Source: HyVt-105 sp049975425 (GTDB lineage: Bacteria; Bacteroidota; Bacteroidia; Bacteroidales; VadinHA17). From it: a stretch of DNA of 64,000 nucleotides. A model generated the notes under the pieces. The model was not told the DNA's origin. It worked only from the letters and a program-made list of their open reading frames with translations, and did not search any database. Position numbers and translations under genes: made by a program. How positions within the stretch are numbered: the first letter of the stretch is position 1; each line of letters starts with the position of its first letter. This document shows positions 36,507 through 44,558 of the stretch, one piece after another. The stretch spans positions 1 through 64,000 of the forward strand of contig JBNGDI010000007.1 of the NCBI GenBank assembly GCA_049975425.1, in the 5' to 3' direction.

Positions 36507-39146
36507 CTACAGACGGCGTGCCAGGACACAGGTTTTTTTAAGCTTCTTTACACGACCATTCAGATCAAATACTTCAATATAAAACACATAGATTCCCATA
36601 CCGGCCTGAGAACCGTTTTCCATCCTTCCATCCCATGATATCCCACCCTCCGTACCCATCAAATGGTTCCGTACCAGTCTTCTAACTTCCCGGCCACGGG
36701 CATCATAAAGGGTAATACTGGCAACATAACCGGGCTCGGGCATATGGTAATACAGGTTGACCACATCATCTATCCCATCGTTATCAGGAGAGAACACTTC
36801 CGGTTCAACAACAAATTCTTCCTCCAGAGAACTTATTTCACTGAACTGCGAATTCACCATCCCAGGAGTTCCGTATCCAGCTGTTTCGGAAGCTGAATGC
36901 CAGTTGGATGCATCGTTCGCGGGTCTGTCATAATGCACTCTTTCCAGAGAAACCCCCTCAAACTTTCTTAACAGGGGAAAATGCATATCTTCGGTGTACC
37001 TGAATTCATCAATAACCTGCATTTTTTGATTCAACAGAACGACTATGCCTTCCGTATCGGGCAAAGAGGGCAGGTTTTCCACACAGACAAAAGCCTTTTG
37101 ATCATGGTAATAATACCTGCCGATCACGCTGGACGGGTCTATGGTGAATACCTTATACTCTCCCGGAAAAACCAGTTCTCCCTCAGACACCCTGAAAACC
37201 TGGTTAAGTTCCCCGTCGTCCTTGTTTCTGCTGGCAAGATATGTGGCACCCAGATCATATACCCGGTCTGATCTGTTATATATCTCCACAAAATCGGGTT
37301 CGTCAGGAAACGGATTGAAAAGCACTTCATTTATTACCATATCTCCGGGCAGTATCATTTCAGGAACAGCAACTCTGGTTCCGGCAAAATTGGCTGCAGG
37401 GTTACCGGCACAATCGGTAAGGGAATCCTTAAATGTCAGTAAATAAATTACTCCCGTTCGCAGGGTATCACGAAAAAACAGTTCAACACGGTCGTATGCA
37501 GGGAAATATGCATTGGCAGAAAAAGGAGAGCCGAACTCATGATCCAACCTGTAATTTGCCGTATCGATAGCCCGTAATGAATCCATCGGCTCAGAAAATT
37601 CCACCATGAACTGACTCCCTCCGGTGAATTTTAAGCGTTTTGCCACAGGCCTTTCCATGTCAGGAAAATTGCCCGCCACTGCATTCTCCCTGCCCGGTGT
37701 CCCTCCCGAATAATCTGTACTTGTCATCCAGTTTCCGCAAGGATCACATGGGTTGGACGGATCTACCCTTTCTAGTGCCCACCCTCCTTGTGTTTTATAT
37801 GATTCTGAATGCCAGCTCGGATCATACCTTACATAAGTAATCAGGCGTCCGTCAGGTGAGCAGAGGAATATTTCTCCTCCTGCATTATTCAGGGCGGGAA
37901 AGCCGGGTATCCCGAGCACATTCCCGTACACTGCGAATTCACCGGCATAAAACATATCCGCAAGAATAAGATATTGCCCCGGATCCATGGTAACAGACGG
38001 CAGTTCAACCCTGGTTGTTCCGGTAGACAATATCCAGTTGTAAAGATCCTGTTTGTGCTCACTACGGTTAAATATTTCTATATACTCGGCCTGGGGAAGA
38101 AGAACCCGGGGAACAGGATCATACATAATTTCATTTATTACTACATCCTGAAACGAAGGCTCAAGATATACAAATTCAGCTTGGGCAGGCAGCATCATGT
38201 TTCCTGATAAATCCGCTAATCCTTCTATATTAAGCAGGTATTCGGCATTCTGCTCAAATACAGAAGAAAAATACAGAAGCAGTTCATGGCCTCGTGCCAG
38301 GAAAACGGAATCAGGTGAACCAATTCCATCAACCATATAATGCCATGGATCAACTGCTTCACCTTCTTCAATATCTTCAGAAAAGATCAGCCGCAGGGTG
38401 TTACGGTCAACCACAACCAGGCTATCCAGAACAGGTGGCAGGGTATCGGGAATAAACCGACCGGTGATGGAAATGTCATCCATCCATAACTTCATATCCT
38501 GGGCTTTGGTATACTTATATCTAATACCAAAATACCTTCCTGGTTTATCTATTCTGTAAAAACCACTCCCCACATTTTCAACAGAAGAAAAGCTGCCTGC
38601 CGAATCAATTCTGACTTGCCAAATTCCACCCGGAAAATATTCCACCTCCACAGCGGGTGCTGCCTGTATGCCGATACCGGTTTCCCAGTTCACTGAAGTG
38701 GCAAGAATTTCCTGATATTTTCCATCATTCAAATGCCAGAGTTTCAAAAGTTTGTCGGTTCCCTGAACATTTACTCCCAAAACATATCCATTGATTTGAT
38801 CGGTAGTGCCCATGTATTTTGCCCAGCGGTTGGCCAGGAGAAAAACTCCCCAGTTGTTATATGACGAAGGACCGTATCCGTGCCGGATACGAAATCGCCA
38901 CACTGCACCTGAGCTATCGGGAAACAGGGGGTCTGTAAGTAAGGATATGGCATCGATAGATGCTTCTGAATTGTCATAAGCATGATGAAGGGAAAAATTG
39001 CCTGAAACAGGTTCTACGGAAGAAATTTCCCATCGGTTTGGCAGATAGGATTCCCAGAACACAAGATCCTCCGTCTCAAAATCATAAAACACCTGTGCAC
39101 CTGCCGGAAGGGAAAAAGAAAAAAATATCCAGAGGATCTTTCTCAT
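36507..39146 (-). CDS. Large secreted protein with lamin-tail domains and gliding/T9SS-type C-terminus
   Basis: Encodes 879 residues with a signal peptide (ILWIFFSFSLPAGAQ). Residues about 20-210 look like a lectin/LamG-like region, followed by Ig-like modules. Two lamin-tail domains start near VINEIMYDPVP (about 335) and VINEVLFNPFPDEPDFVEIYN (split: NEVLFNPFPDEP, about 600). The C-terminal part FSPDNDGIDD then LYDARGREV resembles the FlgD-like/CHU-type C-terminal module of proteins exported by T9SS in Bacteroidetes. I infer cell-surface display. No enzymatic site is seen. It stands alone, convergent with the MFS gene. Confidence 0.7.
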   Translation of the reverse strand: MRKILWIFFSFSLPAGAQVFYDFETEDLVFWESYLPNRWEISSVEPVSGNFSLHHAYDNSEASIDAISLLTDPLFPDSSGAVWRFRIRHGYGPSSYNNWGVFLLANRWAKYMGTTDQINGYVLGVNVQGTDKLLKLWHLNDGKYQEILATSVNWETGIGIQAAPAVEVEYFPGGIWQVRIDSAGSFSSVENVGSGFYRIDKPGRYFGIRYKYTKAQDMKLWMDDISITGRFIPDTLPPVLDSLVVVDRNTLRLIFSEDIEEGEAVDPWHYMVDGIGSPDSVFLARGHELLLYFSSVFEQNAEYLLNIEGLADLSGNMMLPAQAEFVYLEPSFQDVVINEIMYDPVPRVLLPQAEYIEIFNRSEHKQDLYNWILSTGTTRVELPSVTMDPGQYLILADMFYAGEFAVYGNVLGIPGFPALNNAGGEIFLCSPDGRLITYVRYDPSWHSESYKTQGGWALERVDPSNPCDPCGNWMTSTDYSGGTPGRENAVAGNFPDMERPVAKRLKFTGGSQFMVEFSEPMDSLRAIDTANYRLDHEFGSPFSANAYFPAYDRVELFFRDTLRTGVIYLLTFKDSLTDCAGNPAANFAGTRVAVPEMILPGDMVINEVLFNPFPDEPDFVEIYNRSDRVYDLGATYLASRNKDDGELNQVFRVSEGELVFPGEYKVFTIDPSSVIGRYYYHDQKAFVCVENLPSLPDTEGIVVLLNQKMQVIDEFRYTEDMHFPLLRKFEGVSLERVHYDRPANDASNWHSASETAGYGTPGMVNSQFSEISSLEEEFVVEPEVFSPDNDGIDDVVNLYYHMPEPGYVASITLYDARGREVRRLVRNHLMGTEGGISWDGRMENGSQAGMGIYVFYIEVFDLNGRVKKLKKTCVLARRL

Positions 39147-39226
39147 TTTCCGGAAGGGTATTACTTTTAACTTTCTTGTTGAAAAGGACTGTTATTATAT
39201 AATTTTCTATCAAGATAATAAAAAAA

Positions 39227-40231
39227 ATGAAAAATCAACCCATCACACTGGCGGTAATTGGAGCAACCGGCCTGGTTGGACGAAAAATGCTTCAGGTGCT
39301 GGAAGAGAGAAATTTCCCGGCAACCCGGGTAATCCCTGTTGCCTCTGAAAAATCAGCAGGAAAAACCGTTCATTTCAGAGGAAAGGATATCCCGGTAATG
39401 AACCTGGAAAACGCTGTTGAGCAGAAACCGTCACTGGTATTGTTTTCAGCCGGAGGAAGTATTTCACAGGCATGGGCGCCCCGTTTTGCAGAAACAGGCT
39501 CTTACGTGGTGGATAATTCCTCGGCATGGCGTATGGATCCTGATGTCCCGCTTGTTGTTCCGGAAATCAACCCCCATACCATTCATTCAGGGACACGCAT
39601 CATTGCGAATCCAAATTGTTCCACCATTCAGATGGTTATGGTACTTGCCCCACTGCACAAAAATTTTGGTATCAAAAGAGTGGTAGTATCGACTTACCAG
39701 TCAGTTACCGGGACAGGAAAAAAGGCGGTTGAACAGCTGGAAAATGAACGCGCGGGTTCAGCAGCGGAGAAAGTATATCCGCACCCCATCGATCTGAATT
39801 GCCTGCCACATTGTGATGTATTCCTGGAGAACGGATATACCCGCGAAGAAATGAAGATGGTAAATGAAACCAGAAAAATTTTACAGGATGCTTCCATCCA
39901 AATAACAGCCACAGCCGTACGCGTTCCGGTAATGGGAGGACACTCAGAATCGGTAAATGTTGAACTGAAAAAAACCTTCGGGATGGATGAGATCAGAAAA
40001 CTGCTTGCCGCTACACCCGGTATCAAGGTACAAGATGACCCGAAACATTTTCAATATCCGATGCCTCTTACCAGTCATGAACGGGATGATGTATTTGTTG
40101 GCAGGCTTCGTAAAGATGAATCATGCGACAACGCCTTGAATTTATGGATAGTATCCGACAATCTGCGGAAGGGAGCTGCCACCAATGCCGTTCAGATTTC
40201 CGAATATTTGCTGGATCAGGATTTAATATAA
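39227..40231 (+). CDS. asd: Aspartate-semialdehyde dehydrogenase
   Basis: Encodes 334 residues. VIGATGLVGRKML is the NADP motif, NPNCSTIQM holds the active-site Cys, and GGHSESVNVEL holds the catalytic His. It makes aspartate semialdehyde for lysine/diaminopimelate, threonine and methionine. It ends 9 bp into the convergent hflX gene. Confidence 0.95.
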   Translation: MKNQPITLAVIGATGLVGRKMLQVLEERNFPATRVIPVASEKSAGKTVHFRGKDIPVMNLENAVEQKPSLVLFSAGGSISQAWAPRFAETGSYVVDNSSAWRMDPDVPLVVPEINPHTIHSGTRIIANPNCSTIQMVMVLAPLHKNFGIKRVVVSTYQSVTGTGKKAVEQLENERAGSAAEKVYPHPIDLNCLPHCDVFLENGYTREEMKMVNETRKILQDASIQITATAVRVPVMGGHSESVNVELKKTFGMDEIRKLLAATPGIKVQDDPKHFQYPMPLTSHERDDVFVGRLRKDESCDNALNLWIVSDNLRKGAATNAVQISEYLLDQDLI

Positions 40232-41416
40232 AAAGTTCTCATAGGGATACCTGTTTACATGTATCTCCCTGACTTTTTCATACAGTATTCGCTTAAGCTC
40301 CGGCAAATTGGTCTTTTCTCTGGCCGAAATAAAGATACTTGAGCGGTTGTTCCTTCCCATCCATGTATTTTTCAGTTCATCCAGGGAATATTGACCGGCT
40401 TCAGGAGGTGTAAGATCATCCTCATCTCTGGGAATATGGGTATAAGCGTCAATTTTGTTAAACACCAGATAAGTGGGCTTATCGGCGGCTTCCAGGTCGT
40501 GAAGTGTTTCTTCCACAACCCTGATCTGTTCTTCAAAGCCCGCATGGGATATATCCACCACGTGTATCAGGATATCCGCTTCACGTACCTCATCAAGAGT
40601 TGATTTAAAACTTTCCACCAGATGATGGGGAAGTTTCCTGATAAAACCTACCGTATCTGAAAGCAGGAACGGCAGGTTGTCAATAATTACTTTTCGCACC
40701 GTGGTATCGAGGGTAGCAAACAATTTGTTTTCCGCAAACACATCCGATTTACTCAGTAAATTCATCAGAGTGGATTTCCCCGCATTGGTATACCCCACTA
40801 ATGCCACCCTGACATATTTCCCCCGATTCTTTCTCTGAGTGACCATCTGTCTGTCAATCTGCTTCAGATGATCCTGCAGTCGCGCTATTCGGTCGCGTAT
40901 CACCCTCCGGTCAGTTTCAATTTCTCTTTCTCCGGGTCCCCGAAGACCGATACCGCCTCGTTGTCTTTCAAGGTGGGTCCACATACCAGCCAGACGCGGC
41001 AGAATATACTGGTACTGGGCCAGCTCCACCTGTACTTTGGCATAGGAAGTACGTGCCCTGCGTGCAAATATATCGAGTATCAAACTGGTACGGTCAAGCA
41101 CCTTGCATTTTGCCATTTGTTCAACATTCCTGAGCTGGCTGGGTGATAATTCATCATCAAAAATCAGTAAATCGGCCTCCAGTTCTTTCACACAATCAGC
41201 TATCTCACGCATTTTCCCTGTTCCCACGAACGTCTTTGGATTGGGAGCATCGAGTTTCTGGGTGAATTTCTTCAAGGGAATGGCTCCTGCCGTTTCGGCC
41301 AGGAAAGCCAATTCATTAAGATAATCGAGCGTAACTCTCTCATCCTGGCCGGGAAGAATAAGTCCAACCAATACGGCCCGTTCTGCTTCAGGAATTGTTT
41401 TAATATATTCAGGCAT
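40223..41416 (-). CDS. hflX: GTPase HflX
   Basis: Encodes 397 residues. The N-terminal HflX domain includes LIFDDELSPSQLRN, then GLRGPGEREIETDRR and the GTPase motifs GYTNAGKST (G1), DTVGFI (G3) and NKID (G4). It binds ribosomes and helps rescue stalled 70S in known members. It lies after a terminator that closes the lipoprotein gene. Confidence 0.95.
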   Translation of the reverse strand: MPEYIKTIPEAERAVLVGLILPGQDERVTLDYLNELAFLAETAGAIPLKKFTQKLDAPNPKTFVGTGKMREIADCVKELEADLLIFDDELSPSQLRNVEQMAKCKVLDRTSLILDIFARRARTSYAKVQVELAQYQYILPRLAGMWTHLERQRGGIGLRGPGEREIETDRRVIRDRIARLQDHLKQIDRQMVTQRKNRGKYVRVALVGYTNAGKSTLMNLLSKSDVFAENKLFATLDTTVRKVIIDNLPFLLSDTVGFIRKLPHHLVESFKSTLDEVREADILIHVVDISHAGFEEQIRVVEETLHDLEAADKPTYLVFNKIDAYTHIPRDEDDLTPPEAGQYSLDELKNTWMGRNNRSSIFISAREKTNLPELKRILYEKVREIHVNRYPYENFLY

Positions 41417-41417
41417 A

Positions 41418-41446
41418 GAAAAAATGCGGCACAGGGCCGCAAAATT
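41418..41446 (-). terminator. Terminator after the lipoprotein gene, before hflX
   Basis: The stem TGCGGC / GCCGCA (41425-41441) is followed on the minus strand by T6-8. It lies just before the hflX start and after the lipoprotein gene on the minus strand. Confidence 0.55.
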
Positions 41447-41492
41447 AATGAATTTTCAGATGGAATGGAACAAGTCATTCCAATGGTGATTA

Positions 41493-42662
41493 TCATATGA
41501 TGTACCTTCTGTTTCGGTACAGTATGTCACGGATAGCCATTTTCAGTGTTTCGGTACCACGGAAAACCATTTCCACATCAGTCGGAAAAGGAAGAGGCTC
41601 CAGTTTGATCAGTTCCTGATCTTCCTTGTCAAGAGCGTTCACATCCCCCACGGCCCGCGCAGAATGGTGTTCGAATGTACTTTCAGCGCCGATGGGATCC
41701 TTTCGTAATACTCGCGTAGGATTCAGCTGTATAATTTCCACATCCCCTTGCACCATCACCGATTTTTTTTGCAGCGTTTCAATGACTGTGCATGTAAGGG
41801 TTTTATACTTTGGCACTTTGATGTCGTTGCCTGCGGTATCTTTCATAACATTACCCCGGGCATCCAGAACATACTCCCATCCATCTTCCACCTTACGCTC
41901 CACCATACGATCCGATTCGGCCACATGATCGGGAGAAACCTCAATGGAATTCAGATTCACATAAATGTGATAATCGTATTCGATGTTTTCATCCAGATCG
42001 CGAGTATGATATTCCACCCACTCCGAATTCAGATCGGCCGGGCTTATTGCAAGCAGTTCCTGTTCATATTCCGGGGGAAGTTTTAATACGCTATTGTTCT
42101 GCATCATAATAAGAACCCTGCTCATGCCCATATTTTTTGCCTGCATCAGCAGTTCGTCAACGTTTTCATAACTCCCTGCATATTCCTTTACTTTCATCAA
42201 TTCATAATAAGCAGTTCGGTATGATTCCTTGTCCCCATTATTCATCAATTGCTGAGCATGCTCATAAAAGTAACTGGCAGCTCCCTGTTTGGCTTTCACT
42301 ATTTCAGCATCAAAGTCTACATATTCATAGTCTATGGTCCTGTTTCCCATTTGAAGGGGAAGCACAGTACGCACCTTCGACTGCCGGTTTTTCAGAGCAA
42401 TGTACCTGTTTAGAATTTCATCCCAGTTATTGGGGTTATTTTCCAGTTTGAGGTAGCGGATCCTTTCCAGATCCTGTTCATTGGCAATGCGATAAGCTCG
42501 ATCGAGTATTTCGATCTCTTCCTGATCGGTGGGTTTTTTCATCAGATTTTTCACTGATTTGTCTATTGCCAGGTCGTAATTCCCCTTCTGAAGTTGTTTT
42601 TTTGAGGAACCGCAACCCATGAATACCATGGAAAGTAGAAGTATGTAAGCCAGATTTTTCAT
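41493..42662 (-). CDS. Hypothetical lipoprotein, TPR-like N-terminus
   Basis: Encodes 389 residues from the ATG at 42662, which starts a lipoprotein signal (MKNLAYILLLSMVFMGCGSS). The frame extends to 42716 without support. Residues after Cys15 or so (KGNYDLAIDKSVKNLMKKP, DRAYRIANEQ) look like TPR helices. The middle and C-terminal part is acidic and I do not recognise it. It follows tonB (same strand) behind a terminator. Probably a periplasmic, lipid-anchored protein. Confidence 0.7.
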   Translation of the reverse strand: MKNLAYILLLSMVFMGCGSSKKQLQKGNYDLAIDKSVKNLMKKPTDQEEIEILDRAYRIANEQDLERIRYLKLENNPNNWDEILNRYIALKNRQSKVRTVLPLQMGNRTIDYEYVDFDAEIVKAKQGAASYFYEHAQQLMNNGDKESYRTAYYELMKVKEYAGSYENVDELLMQAKNMGMSRVLIMMQNNSVLKLPPEYEQELLAISPADLNSEWVEYHTRDLDENIEYDYHIYVNLNSIEVSPDHVAESDRMVERKVEDGWEYVLDARGNVMKDTAGNDIKVPKYKTLTCTVIETLQKKSVMVQGDVEIIQLNPTRVLRKDPIGAESTFEHHSARAVGDVNALDKEDQELIKLEPLPFPTDVEMVFRGTETLKMAIRDILYRNRRYII

Positions 42663-42740
42663 AATGGCAGCAGATTGATTACATGTTCTAAAATACAAAA
42701 AATCGTGCCAAATCAAACCAGAGTACCATGTATTTGAAAA

Positions 42741-42768
42741 AAAACCCTGGTTTGAAACCAGGGTTTTT
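42741..42768 (-). terminator. Bidirectional terminator between tonB and the lipoprotein gene
   Basis: The hairpin AAACCCTGGTTT / AAACCAGGGTTT has a one-base loop and T-runs on both strands, 18 bp past the tonB stop (minus strand). Confidence 0.75.
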
Positions 42769-42785
42769 TGAATTTCACATATTCT

Positions 42786-43475
42786 TTACTGGAGAACGAA
42801 TACAATGGGGAAGGTATAAGCTACCCTCACAGGTTTACCACGCTGTTTCCCCGGCTCCCACTTGGGAGAAGAAGAAACCACACGCACGGCTTCAGCATCC
42901 AGTGCCGGGTCAACTCCTCTGACGACCTCCACATTGCTGACGCTTCCGTCAGGTTCCACAACAAAGCGGACAAATACCCGGCCGCTGATTCCGTTTTCAG
43001 CGGCAATTTCAGGATATCTCAGGTTCTGCTGGATCCATTCCCTGAATCCTTCCTGCCCCTTTCCCTGGAAACTGGGCATATCTTCAACAATAAAGAAAAT
43101 CTGCTGTTCTTCCACTTCTTCCTCTTCCTCACCTTCAAACTCGATGATTTCGATTTCCGTATCCTGGGTAACTTCCATATCTTCCAGAATCAACTCATCA
43201 TCCAGTTCAACATCATCATCAACAATATTCAGAATCTCCGTTACTTTCGGGGGTTCAGGCGGCTTTTGTGGCTCAGGTTGCTCCTGACGGGTAATGGGAA
43301 TTATTTCCTCTTCCAATGCCTCATCTCCTACCATCATAATATCCGTATTGCCAAGATCACGGCTTGTCCATTCAAAAGCAATTAACACTATTGAAAGAAC
43401 AATAACCAGCCCCAGCTCAAGGAACAGACCTTTGCGCTTTTCCAGATCTGCTTTTTCTGATTTCTTGACTTCCAT
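42786..43475 (-). CDS. tonB: TonB-family energy transducer
   Basis: Encodes 229 residues. One membrane helix (about 17-36) is followed by a periplasmic linker rich in Pro and Glu (EPQKPPEPP, then EEEEEVEEQ). The C-terminal TonB domain spans about 150-229 (ISGRVFVRFVVEPDGSV, VVSSSPKWEPGKQRGKPV). It couples the proton motive force to TonB-dependent receptors. No exbB/exbD or receptor is nearby. A promoter and a terminator frame it as a single unit. Confidence 0.88.
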   Translation of the reverse strand: MEVKKSEKADLEKRKGLFLELGLVIVLSIVLIAFEWTSRDLGNTDIMMVGDEALEEEIIPITRQEQPEPQKPPEPPKVTEILNIVDDDVELDDELILEDMEVTQDTEIEIIEFEGEEEEEVEEQQIFFIVEDMPSFQGKGQEGFREWIQQNLRYPEIAAENGISGRVFVRFVVEPDGSVSNVEVVRGVDPALDAEAVRVVSSSPKWEPGKQRGKPVRVAYTFPIVFVLQ

Positions 43476-43601
43476 ATCTTTTCAAATTTTTGAAGTGCTA
43501 AAAATAAATAATTATCCCGGTATCTTCAAAGCCATTTTCAAAGAATCAGTTCAAATAGTCTTCATTTCATAAAATACTATTTTTTTTGTATCTCTTTCCT
43601 A

Positions 43602-43632
43602 CAAATATACTACAAAAATTATTCCATGTCAA
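43602..43632 (-). promoter_or_regulatory. Promoter of tonB
   Basis: On the minus strand TTGAC (43632-43628) and TATATTTG (43609-43602) are 18 bp apart, a very good match to the Bacteroidetes promoter. The leader to the tonB start is about 120 nt. Confidence 0.75.
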
Positions 43633-43718
43633 TATTTTGTGCAGGCAGGAACATGATAGTCACCTGTATGGGATTCTGCCAAAAGATGTATTTCCCGGTA
43701 CTATTTTTTTTTATATAT

Positions 43719-43752
43719 TTGACCCGTTTTTTAGGCTACAGATAGTAGCATT
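43719..43752 (+). promoter_or_regulatory. Possible promoter of tRNA-Ala
   Basis: TTGAC at 43719-43723 and TAGCATTT at 43745-43752, 21 bp apart, resemble the Bacteroidetes promoter; the -7 box is imperfect. The tRNA begins 8 bp later. Confidence 0.45.
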
Positions 43753-43759
43753 TATTGTT

Positions 43760-43833
43760 GGGGTATTAGCTCAGTTGGCTAGAGCGCTTGACTGGCAGTC
43801 AAGAGGTCAGCGGTTCGACTCCGCTATACTCCA
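43760..43833 (+). tRNA. tRNA-Ala (anticodon GGC)
   Basis: Acceptor GGGGTAT pairs with ATACTCC with the G3-U70 pair that marks alanine tRNAs. The anticodon loop CTGGCAG gives GGC. D-arm GCTCAGTTGGCTAGAGC and T-arm GCGGTTCGACTCCGC are normal. CCA is not fully encoded (ends CCACAA). A terminator follows at 43843. Confidence 0.92.
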
Positions 43834-43842
43834 CAAATCTTG

Positions 43843-43873
43843 AAAGACGGGATGATCTTCCGTCTTTTTCTTT
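43843..43873 (+). terminator. Terminator after tRNA-Ala
   Basis: The stem AAAGACGG (43843-43850) / CCGTCTTT (43860-43867) is followed by T-rich sequence. The same AGACGG/CCGTCT stem recurs behind the second tRNA copy. From 43874 to 44053 I see no gene. Confidence 0.75.
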
Positions 43874-44053
43874 TACTTTTCCTGCTTAATTTCCCTAATT
43901 CCTCATCAATCATTTTATAATAAAAACATATCCCTGCTCAATATTCTCCAGAAATGACCTCACTGATTCATTATACTTTTCCAATATAAAACCCTTTTCT
44001 ACTGGCTCTCTCTTCTTTCCGGTCTTCTTTCATCCTGAACATAACTCAATTTT

Positions 44054-44213
44054 GGCTCAGTTGGTCCCGAAAAACCGGCAATCTCCGATTGCCCGGTTTT
44101 TCGTGGATCCTCGAAAATCATCTGTTCGCCTTTATGCGAACAGTGATTTTCGGGACTAGAGCGCTTGACTGGCAGTCAAGAGGTCAGCGGTTCGACTCCG
44201 CTATACTCCACCA
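44054..44213 (+). pseudogene. Interrupted, 5'-truncated copy of tRNA-Ala(GGC)
   Basis: 44054-44064 and 44156-44210 match the intact tRNA-Ala from the D-stem to the discriminator base, without a mismatch from 44156 on. The two parts are separated by the 91-bp insert 44065-44155. Removing the insert restores the D-arm seam exactly. The 5' acceptor strand is not present (TCAATTT where GGGGTAT is needed), so it cannot fold as a tRNA. Unlike the intact copy it carries CCA at 44211-44213. Own terminator at 44222. Confidence 0.8.
44065..44155. mobile_element. 91-bp double-hairpin insert in the D-loop of a tRNA-Ala copy
   Basis: Hairpin 1 pairs 44068-44083 with 44087-44103; hairpin 2 pairs 44112-44129 with 44136-44152. 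Each has one bulged base, and both begin CGAAAA. The ends TCCCGA / TCGGGA are inverted. There is no target-site duplication at the tRNA seam. The design fits a small non-autonomous palindromic element (as with PATEs linked to IS200/IS605), but the family is not identified. Confidence 0.55.
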
Positions 44214-44221
44214 GAACCAAA

Positions 44222-44252
44222 AGACGGAAAAGTTTTTCCGTCTATTTTTTTT
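44222..44252 (+). terminator. Terminator after the broken tRNA-Ala copy
   Basis: The stem AGACGGAAAA (44222-44231) / TTTTCCGTCT (44234-44243) is followed by a T-run. It resembles the terminator behind the intact tRNA-Ala, which suggests duplication of tRNA plus terminator. Confidence 0.75.
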
Positions 44253-44558
44253 GCATGCCACCTATTGAAAACCTGAACCGGAAAAGACTCTTTTTTATTG
44301 GATGAAACAAAAACCGGAATGTTAAATCAATCCTTCTCAGGCAAAAATAAATTCTTTATCCTACTGGATCAGAACCCTGACCCCTGTCAATTCTTAGATC
44401 AGCACCCACTGTCTCTATTGAAATAACTCAAAGCCTCCTGTCTTATTCCTAACCCATACTTTCCGACTCAACCCTTCCGTGATTCCATACAAATCTATTA
44501 TGGTTCAGTTACCTGCCTACCGGCAGGCATGGTTCCGAAATCTTAAAAATAATGACCG
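44253..44558. other. Intergenic stretch without recognised feature
   Basis: A 306-bp stretch between the tRNA-Ala terminator and the transporter stop. No coding frame with family similarity; only a short palindrome (CCTGCC / GGCAGG) near 44513-44530. Confidence 0.6.

Noticed and set aside
44054..44213. Functional intron-containing tRNA
   Set aside because: The insert is in the D-loop, not the anticodon loop, has no group I intron features, and the 5' acceptor strand is missing.
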